DNA from: Triatoma infestans
Taxonomy: Eukaryota; Arthropoda; Insecta; Hemiptera; Reduviidae
Length of the DNA: 64,000 bases
Reading direction: 5' to 3'
Assembly (NCBI GenBank): GCA_011037195.1
Contig: JAAEAF010003063.1
Span: forward strand, 1-64,000
Shown here piece after piece: positions 24,001-36,000 of the stretch; within the stretch, counting starts at the first letter, position 1; each line of letters starts with the position of its first letter. The position numbers and the translations under genes are program-made. Below the pieces are notes generated by a model that was not told the origin of the DNA, did no database searches, and saw only the letters and a list, made by a program, of their open reading frames with translations.

Positions 24001-27000
24001 ACAGTGCTCCTTTTTCTAAGCGAATTCATCTCCTTATCAAACGATGTATGATAATGTAATGTCGGATTTGATTCTAGACACGCCCACGATTGAAGGTACT
24101 CATCCATAGAAAAGATCTGAGAATCACTTTTACCTGATGATTCTATCTACTGATTACTGTATAAGTATAGTCAGAGCAGGGAATTATAACCGTAAACCTA
24201 AAATTACTGTTGGGTAGACTTAGGATGGAAGATGTCGCAAAGACAGAATCTTTACCCTCCAATAACCAGGCTATAATTACAGCCATCAGTGGTTACCATA
24301 TTAACTTTAAGTTGTTGTGGGATTGTATGCAATCTCTTAGCGAGGTGGGCAGTTCTAACAATCTCATTCTAATCTGAAGCTAGTGCATGCAGGATTTATG
24401 GACACCAGTAAGAAATCGGGCACATTGACCGACCGAGAAGATTGAAATAGAACTTTTATGGATTCGGAAAAATTCTACTGCTTGTGGCGAGCGTTACAAA
24501 ATAAGATTTTAGGGCCTGACTAGCAGCAAATCAGCGGACTTCATGGAGGCACTGGCCTAAGGCAATCGAAGGAATAATTTTTTCTCATTAGGAGACCCTC
24601 ACAAAAACTCACGGAAGACTTGAAGAATAATTTCTTGCTTGACTAAGGACGAGACACTAATTTGACTTCTGTTACTGCAAGGGCATGATAACAGCAAGAT
24701 TTGCCCAATTGGCGGGCTGCAGCTAAGAGTTATGTGGAAATAACTTAGGCGGCTCTGGGGCTAGTTTGTGAAAACCTGACATGCATATGAGTTTAAAGGG
24801 GGTAATTCACAATAGATCATTTTGGGTCACGTTTACTTTGAATCGCTATGAAACTTCCCCTTCTCTTTAATCTTTTCATTAGAAAATGTATTTTTTCAAT
24901 CTCTTCTATATTTAAATATGAATTTTGTTATCTTTTCAGTGCGAAGAAGTTGCGGAAAAGCCAACTGAAACTATTGTAAATTCTGCTGAAGCGACACCCA
25001 GTAAACTGGATTCAGGTAAAATCTTCCAGATTAATAAAAGTGTATAGTTTAGTAAGCTCTTTACTAGTCAGTCCATACCATTTACTTGAAACTTTTGCAA
25101 AAGGTACACTGGGCCATATTTGTAATTTTGAAAGCTCTACATATATGTCCTCATATTTATTTATCATAATTGAATATTATTTGTGTAATAATTGAAAGAA
25201 CAACTATTATGCTCTTATTATTTTATTTTATTTTTATTGCTATAATTTTTATAAGTGCTATAATGTAACTAACAAAACAGAACCCCCTGTTGCTTTAAAA
25301 TACAGTAATTTATCCATCTATCTGTAACATATATGTTACTTCGATCGGTAAAAATATTTGAGGAAAGTTCCATTTCCTAAATCTATCGATACGAGTTATA
25401 AAATCGATAGGTTGGTTGAGAAGATATGTAAGTGGTATGAGCGCCGGGTGGCCATAAGGATAGCAGTTGGCGTTCTCACTGGCCATTGTAGATTAAATAA
25501 GCACATGCATCGCATAGGCCTGGCAACGGATAGCCTGTGTAGGTTTTTGTCAGGAGGAAGAGGAGACGGTACTGCATGTGGTATGTCAGTGCGAGGGGCT
25601 GGTTTGGCTAAGGTACCGCCTCTTTGGTAAAGAGAAGCTGGTGCTGACAAGCCTCAGCCAGGGCCCTCTCTCGGACCTATTAAGTCTTTTAAGGCAAGCA
25701 GAACTCGAGAGGGTGCTCTGATTGACCGCCTGGGAGCCCCCCCATTCCACAGTCCGGTTAAGGACAGGATTGGGGGGAGGGTCTCCAACTCGTGGGGTGC
25801 CACAATAGATCCTTGGGGTGTCGCGGTGGCGTAGGCTGAAGAGCCAATTCCCCCGTTAGAATCTATCCATCTATCTAAGTGGTATGAGCTGTTTTGTTTT
25901 TAAGATTTTCGCGTGGTACTTAGTATAAATTACCATATTTAATAAAATTTACAAAACTGAAATGGCATTTTCATAAAAACTTGTTTAAATTATATAAAAT
26001 TATCAGTTTATCAAGTTTTTAAAGTGTAATCTACAGTTTTTTGTTATGTAATTTGTAAACTTTCTACGTGTATACAACAAGATTGCCCTTTTCTTTCCAG
26101 AACTTTCGCAAACAGGGTAAGCTTCATGCTTCTCTCCCATTCTTCTGCAATTCAATACACATAATTAGTTCTTTCTTTTGCTCGAAATGTCCGGATAGGG
26201 CATTTTTGGAGACTCAACTGAATATGTAATTTAAGCATTTTTTGGTAGTTTTTTTTTTAGTTTTCTTGCTTCCAAAGTGTCACAATTTAAGATTTCTAAT
26301 AACAGCAGTGAAAACCTCATATTTTATTTGTGATCCCTTTCAATTTTTGTATGGGAATGTGACATATCACTATTAAACACTTATTTATTTATTTATTTAA
26401 ATATAGGGAAGGGTGTAAATCTTGAGACACCACTTATGTTTTCCCGATGCAGCTCACTTGGATCATTAAGTAGCTGTGAACCTCATGATGATTGCCAGTC
26501 ATCAGTAGTCAGCGAATTCAGGTACGTTTAAAATTTAGTTTCGCAAAAGTCGAGAATACCCCCCTCCCCATAGTTACCTTTCTATATTTATCCGAATCGG
26601 AATGATGAAATTTTTTCACAATAAATGTGTACATTTTTTCCACAACATTATGGAGTTTGCCAAAGCAAAGTGCCTTCATCAAGTAAATAATCTTACAATT
26701 GTATAATCTATTTAGAAAAGTAATCGAATCTAAACAGAACAGTGATCCGAGCGTGTACGAGTTGGACTGGACTGACGTGGAGTTATTTTTTTTTATTTCT
26801 CGAACGCCCTTCAGTGCGGTACTGGGGGAGGGGCGGATAAGATCCGCAGGGTCGTGGGGGGGTGGTAAGCTCCCACTTAACAAATATATAACAATATGCT
26901 TTTTATGCTATTTTTAAAAACGGAATAAGTATTAAGTATAAAATGTGATGTGATGGCTATAGGTTACAAAAAAGACATTTAGTGCGCTATTCCCGACTTT

Positions 27001-30000
27001 TAACTTTATTTTTGTAATATAATATTCCGATTCTTATTACAGTAATATTAATTGTAGTATATATATTTTTTAAATTATCCTGTTTAAAATTCAGTCGAAT
27101 AACAAGTGGAGTGATGTCACCAAGTGAAGTACCAGATTCACCAACCCAAACTGTTCCACCCAGTCCTAAGGTCAAAGCACCACCGCCTCTACCAGGTATT
27201 TCTATCATTTTATTTGATGCTCAAATTTTCTCATATCTTGTAAGATATTCAAATTTAGAATTTGGTTCTATAAAAAGCCCCAGTTGAAAGGGAGAAGGCA
27301 GTTAGTGCTGGAGTATTTGATGACACAGTGGTCGCTTTTAAAGAAGAAAGTACTCCAGCTCAATTTTCAACAGCTACTAGTCTTAGTGATCTCACGTTTG
27401 ATGATGATGTTCATGTAAGTCTTTTAATTTAAGAATCTAAACTTATTATTGCCGTAAATTTTTACTTTTATTTACTTCTTAATTACTAGTGTTTCTTACT
27501 CAAAGAAGTCTAATATATATTTTCAATAATACCTCTTATAGGATACAGCTTGTGAAAGAAAAGAATTGGAATTATCAGCAGTATCTGAAGAAGAAGATGA
27601 GCATGTACTTGCTGATTGTATCAGTATAGGAATGCAAAGCAGCAACAGGTAAATTATTTTGATATCGTAAAATATAATTACAAAAATTAATTAGAAAGAA
27701 TACTCACCTATTTTCTCTTTTGCTTTTATTAGGATTTTCTAATTGACAAGTTTTCTAATAGTTTGGAATTTTACTAAACGTTTTATTAGCCTTTATCATA
27801 TCTTAAATATAGGTGATAGGGATGTAATAGTAGTAGCTTTTATTTAAATATGCAAAATATGAAATGAATTTAAAAATGAAACAGAGTTCCTTTCAAATAA
27901 TAATTTTAAGAAATGATATTAAGAGAAGAGAATATAACAATAAAATAAAATAAAAATCATAATCACAATAATAATTTCATATTGTGTGATATAAAATACA
28001 ATAGAAGATTTTTAATGTTATTGTAATTAGAAGCAGAAAACAAAAAAGGAAAACAAAAAAAGAAACATAAAATAACATAATCAAATTCAATTCTAAAGAA
28101 ATAATTTAAATATCATGATGACCGACCTCGTTTATCAAATTACACCTGGCGTTCCAAGCAGACTTAGCCATAATAAATTAACTGAAAAATATTTTAATTA
28201 CAATATTTCTAATAACTATTCAAATCAAAATTATATTTCAAAAAAAAATGTAAACCTAAAAAAAGGCGGACGACAGGCTGCACTGAATGGTACGTGTCAT
28301 GTTCTACATTCATTTCATTCTACATATAGAATATAGTATTATCTGTAGTGTTAAAACAATATTTATTTAGTGCTAATAATTCCCCCTCTCAATTTTCTTG
28401 ACCAGCCAATCAAGTCTGCATCTAATTCACGGTTAAATAAATTTATTACCTGGTGTTAGCTGTCTATATAGTTTACGGTGTCGGCTATTGTTACATTCAA
28501 TTTTATACATATTTATTACATCTTTTTTAATTTTGTTCAATATATCAGTACTGTTGACTCTACCATTAAGGCAGTCATTAACATTAAAATTATATTTACA
28601 ATATAAACTCTCCCACTCTTTAAACCAAACAGTTTCCAGATATAGAAAAGATTTAGAGATCTATGACTATAATTTAAATATAGCTTCAAATTGTGGAATG
28701 TACAAGGAAATCAGGTTAGGCTCTAAATATATACGACACCGACACTGTAGATGTTGGAGCTAACTCCCCTTCAGTATGTGGTTGTGAAGGGTTACCTTAG
28801 AATGAAATGTAAGGGAGAATGGCTAAGAACCTTTCGGGGGGATTAAACGAGGATTGAGGATAAGATTTGGCAGGTGAACCAATTTCTGCTCTCCAAAATT
28901 GACGAGACGAGCTAGTAATGGAGATTTGAGAGGGAGTATGAGATTAGCATCAGCTGTTTAGGAGAGAATACTCTTACAAGGCTAATTGAGGGGGTAACGG
29001 CATTATTTGCTGCTATTCGGATGGCTCTAGACAGAAGAAAACCGGTCTGTCAGGAGCGGGAGCATGGGTGCAGAGGTTAGACTGGGGGATCTGTGACCTT
29101 GGGTGGTATGGTCACTGTCTTTCAGTCTGAGTTCATTAGCATTATTGAATGCTGCTGCCTTGCGGGAGAGTGGCAGGGAGAAATTAAAGAGGTGCGGCTT
29201 TGAGTAAGCCGTGTTGAAGTTCGAAATTGGTGGGAGAATGTAGGAGGAGGGTTAATACCTTAGCTCGAAGGGGCAAAGTGCAGCTCGACCCGGACATGCG
29301 GGAATAGAGGGCAATGAGAGGGCTGATCGGCTGGATAGGGAGGGATCCTCCCTTACCTTTTTGTGCTCCCGAGCTAGCCCGGGCTGTCACTAAGAGGATA
29401 AGCAGATCAAACTTTGGGAGATGAGAGTTTTGGAGAAATAATGGGAGGACACGCAGGGGTACCTCCAGGCTAAAAGACTTATCATTTATCAAAGGAACTA
29501 AGCAGGGTGTTTCAGACTACTTCCTGTTTCTTAATAGGATGGGACTGAGGACCTTGGTGGCAGTCATTTGCATAATATAGGGAGGACGTTTAGTCCCACA
29601 TGTCAGAAACCGTCACTATTTATGTCAGTGTCCCCGTTTCGCTGGTACTAGATTTCGTGTATTTGGGAGGGCATCACTCTCGCGGGATTGCCTGGGAGGG
29701 TTGGAGCTGAAAGATATTTTAGGATATTGTAGACAAACCGGTAGATTACCGGGGGATATTAATTAGGCAGATGATTTTGGGGGGGAGGGAATGGGGGGAT
29801 AAAAGCCACATAGGCTTAGGTCCCAGACCAATAGGCACCCAGTTTAATAATATAATAGTCCCCAAATATGCAATAAAAATCTGGTTTAGATTTGGGTAGG
29901 TTGTAGGATTTTTTAATCAATAATCTCAAAAAAATTTCAACACTCTTTTATTTATTTATATATTTATATTTTTATATATATATATATACACTCTTTTATA

Positions 30001-33000
30001 TATTCAAATCGTACCATATATATATATATATAACTTGTAACGCTAGATTTGAGCAGATTATAGATCTTGCAACTGTTCAGATATTTTTAATTTTGAAAAA
30101 AAAGGGAAATAGATTTGTTAAGTATAACTTTATTAAATGCATTTATGGCATACTTAGCGTGGCCTGATCTTTCGTTGAAATGTTTTATTTTCTTTATTGT
30201 TGGACGACAGTGTCACACCGAGATTATTTGTAGTTTTTTACCAACTTTATTTTCTTTTTTGTGAAATATCACTTTTCTTCTCTACTTTGGCCTACATATG
30301 TACCTAAAAACGATTATCATCTTAGATTTATTTAAATTTATTCTTAAATTCCATCTAAATTGTATATTCTTCCAGTTGGTTTATTATTACATAGCAATGT
30401 GAGTATCTGTGGTAAAAAGTACCAAATCATATCCGCGTATGGAAGAATTTTAACATTAAAATGGTATTCAAATCGTCAGGCCTTAAAATTACAATGAGAT
30501 TTTTGAGATGAAAACTTGATGGCCAGAGGAGTTTTTAAAGAAAAATAATTCTTTGTTGCTCTATGTTTCGGATACCATTGGTGCCCTTCTTCAGGAGCTC
30601 TGTAAACATTTATTGGAGAAAATACATTATCGTACAGTATATTAGTTATGAAATGTGCATAGATTTAGAACAAAAAAAAAAGAAAAGAAAAATTTAAATT
30701 AAAGAAATATTACCAGAAGCAATTATAAAACAGAAGTGACAATAAATTAAATAAAATGATATTAAAAAAATGAGATAAAATACGACAGATAAAGATACCT
30801 TTACAGATTTTTACAGAGCTTCAGAAGAAGGGCACCAATGGTCTCCGAAACTTAGAGCAACAAAGAATGGTTTTTCTTTAAAAACTCCTCTGGCCATTGC
30901 CGTACAAACATCTCATTGTAATTTTAACATTAATTATTGTGCCATCAAACTCCAAAAATAATTTTTGTCTGGGGCCTTTTGATGTGATTGGGCCTTTTAG
31001 TGTGTAGATTATATGTAAAATTTAGGAAAAAAGTCGTTGCAGCCATTTTTGTGAAATTCGCGAAAAACTGGTGAAACAAGAGCGCAGGACTTTTGGGCGA
31101 CGGATTTTTTCTGAAACCAAATGTTGTTTCCTAAATGAAATAGAATGTTTCGGCCTGATGTGATGATAGTACCTAAATGGAATATAAAATTTGAGTTCCC
31201 TGCGATTTTTTGGGGAGGGGTATTTGATAAAATACACTCTTACATAGACCTTTTGATTAAAAACATTTTTATCGTTATACAGTGGACCTCAAAACATGTA
31301 TATCCGCCGAAAACTTAATACGATTGCAATAACCTCTTCTTTAATAGTAAGCAAAAAGTTTCAAATGGAATTATACAGTGTTGTTAAGAAGAAGCCTTAT
31401 ATGATCTTACCAACCCAATTATTTTACACAGTATATGGACATATAATAATAAAAGTGCATTAGATTTTCTCGGTTGTAAGAAATAGATCCATTATATTAC
31501 TATGATTTATGTCCTATTAATTGCATTGATTTTTGTTATATCGATTATTACTTTTTCTAAATTAATTACTAATAAAGAGAATATTGTTAAAAATCAAATA
31601 GAATTTTGTTCCAGTATTGTTCAGTAAGTTTTTTTTTTAAGAGTTGTTTTGCAATAATAAACTCTGTTTTGCTTGTTTAATCCAGGCTAAATAGCATTGT
31701 ATATTAGGATGCGCCATTTTTACAATTAATATCAACATTGCAAGACTTTGGTGTTATTCCTGGGAAATTATAAATTAATAAGAATAATGTATATAGTTGG
31801 AATATATTCATATTTAACTCTGGATAAAATATTGCTGAATACAACATCATATATTATTTATAATTATACAACAGTATATTGCTTATTGTTAGATTTCGAT
31901 AAAAATTTACCATAAGCACTTAATTCCAGTGATGTTATTTTGCAGTTATATTTATATGTATATATATATATTTTGCCAAATCTTTAGGGATCGAGTTGAA
32001 TCTAGAGGAGAAGTATTAGGTGCGCAAGTTACATCATCAGCAAGTAATGGTAGTAGGATACCCAGAGCTAGAGGCATACCAGTGAAAACTTCAGTACCTA
32101 GGCCAACTCAACATGTATGTATGACACAGATATTTATATAAAGAAAAATATCAAACTTTTCCATAAAAAAGAAATTATTTAAGAAAAAAAAAAACAAAAA
32201 CAAAATAAAGTCATATTTTTATGTGATGAAGATATTATTAAATGTTAGATTGAGGAAACCCCTGTCCAGTTCTGTACAGAAGATACACCTGCCAGTTTAA
32301 GTCATGCCACATCACATAGTGAGCTTTCTTGTGCTTTGTCGGATGCGTCTTCTGACCATGAGAATATTTTAGCTGAATGCATACAATCCGGCATGCCACA
32401 GCCACAGGTTAATTTTCTACTATTATAAATTGGTTTTGTATTCGCCTGGAATTTAAATAGATTCATTCTCTCTTTCTCTATCTCTCTCACTTACTGTAGT
32501 AACAAATAAAAAATATTGGATTCTTCTAGAATGGTACATCAGTGATTTTTGGCTCTTCCTTTGAGTGGCATTCCATTTTTATTTTCTCTTCTTCTTTCGT
32601 TTACTAATATTCTTTATTGTGCTGTTTAGTTGGGTTCTGACCACTTATTGTTGTTTCATTATTAATATTTACTCTCAAATATGGTTATATAGAGATGGTT
32701 AGTATATCTTGCGTGCTTCGTAGTTTTTTTTTTTTTTTTATCATTACTCTCCTTTTTTAAAAGAATTAAATTTTATGACATTTGAATTTAAATATCTGTT
32801 CTAGGGTGGAGGCCAAAATCTGCCAAAGAAAGTAAATAAGGTTCAAACGGTAGTTCCAGGAGTCAAAGTATCTGTGGTTAAACCTAGGCCGGTCTCAATT
32901 CCTACCTCCAGGTAATTACAAAAAAAATTCATTTTGAATCTTTATATATTCATTAAGTCATTTAGTAGAAATAAATCAACTAAAATAAAGAAAAGTCTTC

Positions 33001-36000
33001 CTCATTGCACTCCTCGATTGTTTGATCAATTTATTATTTATAGACAAATTATGTATATTAAATATCGAAAAAGTTGAGGTATTTCGAAGAGAAAGACATT
33101 GGAAAGCGATTAAAATTTTTTAATGTCGAAATAAATGAGCTTTCAGGCGTGTCAGATCTGATAGTGGTAACACATAAGGGATAAAAATGACTTTTTGGTA
33201 GGTTACTTTTTTATTTATTATACATGAATAGTAGAGTGTAAGTAAACAGCTATTAGATACAGATATATGTAAGAGCAGAGGCTATAAAGCAAAATTCGTT
33301 GCGATTTAAATAGAATGTAAAGTCCAAGTTAAGTTAGTCCCATATTTTAGGCAGAGTAAGTTACGAATAATGGGATCTGTCTGTTCCTGGGAAGTTAGGG
33401 ATCTATACATTTTATACATAAAAGCAACAAGTCGGCAATGGATTGCCTCACACATGAGCGGTATTATAGGCCCTTTCATCCGTAGTAGCCCTTTTACGAC
33501 TTCTAAGGGTGTAGATTATTGAGGCAATTAGATGATTTTATGTCTACTACTTGCCATCTCAGGCTAAGAAAACTCCTGCAAAGCATATACTTTACGGAAG
33601 ACAACTTTAGTTGACTGTCTTAATCTCCATAACCCTGTAAGTATAAGGGAATGTACTTCTTAATTCAAATAGGTGTCACACAATGGGATTACGTTGCGTA
33701 AGCTGTTTGGTCAACTCTATTCAATACAATTTCATGTAGATTCAAGAGTCTCAATTCTATTTTATTATGTACTTCAATTTTTAGGATGAGGCAGTTAGTT
33801 GCAGAAGATGAAGTCTCGGTTTACGCAACAGAAGGAAGTCCTGGAAATTTTTCAAATCGCTCTTCGCTTTCCGATCTTACCATCAATTCTAAACCAGAAA
33901 GGTTTATTGCTAATATAAACAAATGTTTTTAAATAAAGTTAACTAAAATTTTACATTTATATAATTTATTTTTTTTAATTAGAACTGGAATTCCAACTCC
34001 ACCAGCGGCTGAAAATCCTTCTCCACTTAGTTCATTAGAACCAGAAGGTAAAGAAATCGCATCTTATTACATTTTTCTTTTACTTATACCAATTAAACAC
34101 CAACATTAATAAAATACTCTTTTAAATTAAGTATCTGTAGATGAAGGTGAAGCGGAAACTGTACTTTCTGGTACATCAGCTGATGAAGTGACTTTGGCAG
34201 ATCAAGAAGATCAAGCCTTGCTCATGCAAGTTATTTCGTCCGGCATGCCAGCTCGTAATATTTGTTTTTTTATATTTATTTTGTTTTTAAGCTGTACGAC
34301 AGTTTCTTTAAGTTGTTTCAATTTAATAATAGATCAAAACCTTAAAAGGAATTGTCTATTGCTGTTAAATGATTATAGAGGCGTTTGAATTTTTAGAGTT
34401 AATAATTTATGTTCAAAATTTAGCTGGTGGTGGAAACAGTAAAATGAAAGAGAGTTCAGACACATGGGCAGAAGAAACTCCCAGTGATATGTCGTTTCCC
34501 AGTATAAGTCTAACAGCTCCAGTTATAAAGGCTTATGAAAGTGATGACGAAGGTGAGGATAGTGCTAGAACACTAGATGAAAACACATTGAATGAATCAA
34601 GAGTAATAAAACTTGAATCTGGCAAAGTTGCACTTATATCACATTTAGATATGGAAAACAGTTTTATGGGGATCGATCAAGTACAACCACCTTCCAATAT
34701 GGCTTCCATATTATCACTTTCATGCAGCTTATCAGTCAATGACAGCCCACCTGTTGCTGTTGCTGATAATAAACAGAAAAGAGAATTCAAATTGATGGGC
34801 GAAGATAGCGTTTTAGACTGTGATAGCTTGTTGGGTGATTTAGAAAACATTCAACCTCCCTCAGCAATGGACAGCATATTATCATTGAGTTGCAGTATGG
34901 ACAATAATACTCCATCGACAGCTGAGAAGAAACCAAGTATACTATTAATGAATGGTACTCATACGATAAAGGAGGCTAGCTTTTTGGAAAATATTAAGCC
35001 ACCTACTGAAATGGATGATCTACCCGAGTTGGACAACAGCATAATGAGTGTAGCTAGTCTTAGTTCTGAAATAGCTGATAATGTTGACGATGTAACTCTT
35101 GAAGCAGCAACACCTCCACAACAGCGGAGAATTACAGCTAAACAGCGAAGAGAACTGGGAAAATTCAGGTAAAGCTATTCATTTTATTAATAAACGTCCA
35201 AAATAGTTTTTATATGTAGTTAATTGAGGTTAGGCCAAATTTCTTGAATTCTAAGACTTAAATTCGTTCTATTTAAGACTAGATCCGCTTTTAAGCGAAT
35301 ACGCAATTTATCGTGTTCAGGGGTTCATGTACAGTAATTTGAAATTTGGATTAAAACGTTCAACGAACTTATGCTTGTCTGAAATCACAATTAAATGTTC
35401 TTTAATATTGGAATTTTACACAGTTGAACAATAAGAGTGGTGGAACTCTATATGAATTGGCACGTCAGATGGAAGCCATTGTTCACTATACTCCCAATTC
35501 CTCCAAATATGTTTCTTGGAATCATATATGATCTAAAATTATCATCTTTAATTTGTAATATGAACAAAATAAAAACCTTTGGGCAACAGCCTATGACGAG
35601 CCGAGCGTACCGATTTTGTTTGGGAACATATGATCGGACCTTCAGTTTTTCGCCACTAGTTATTATTCCACACTTTTTCGTATGATGTTGGTCACTCTCA
35701 GGAAATCGAACTCTGATATCTTGCATCAAAGGCGAGAGCGCTAGATACTAGTCTATGTATCGGGTCCTATTAAGTAAATTAAATTTAAATTGTTTAAGGG
35801 TTATAAATTTATGAACCTCTTAATAGCCTTTATTATTATATTTATCTTGGTGTGAATTACATTATTCCCGACTTTTCACACTTTGGTGTCATCATGGGAA
35901 GACTATTGTTCACAATTTCTTTTACAATGAAATATAATTTATAAGTTTTATATATAATTGTATAATTAGTTAACGATTTAAATTTTGAATAATAAGAATG

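Noticed and set aside
26101..26116. Possible APC microexon between the exons at 24940 and 26407
   Set aside because: It has an acceptor and a gtaagc donor, but including 16 nt shifts the frame and gives a stop in the next exon; skipping it keeps the frame and the conserved 20-aa repeat.
28115..28763. Two ORFs in the APC intron before the LINE
   Set aside because: They are composed of AT-rich, low-information residues with no recognised motif, and the block borders degenerate LINE sequence.
34188..34423. ORF reading from APC exon 24 into the following intron
   Set aside because: The ISSGMPA motif ends at a donor (gtaata at 34255) and the following hydrophobic residues are intron translation; the exon at 34424 continues in phase.
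35437..35729. Overlapping 82- and 93-codon ORFs on opposite strands in an APC intron
   Set aside because: No family resemblance and no splice sites in phase with APC; the block is probably repeat-derived.
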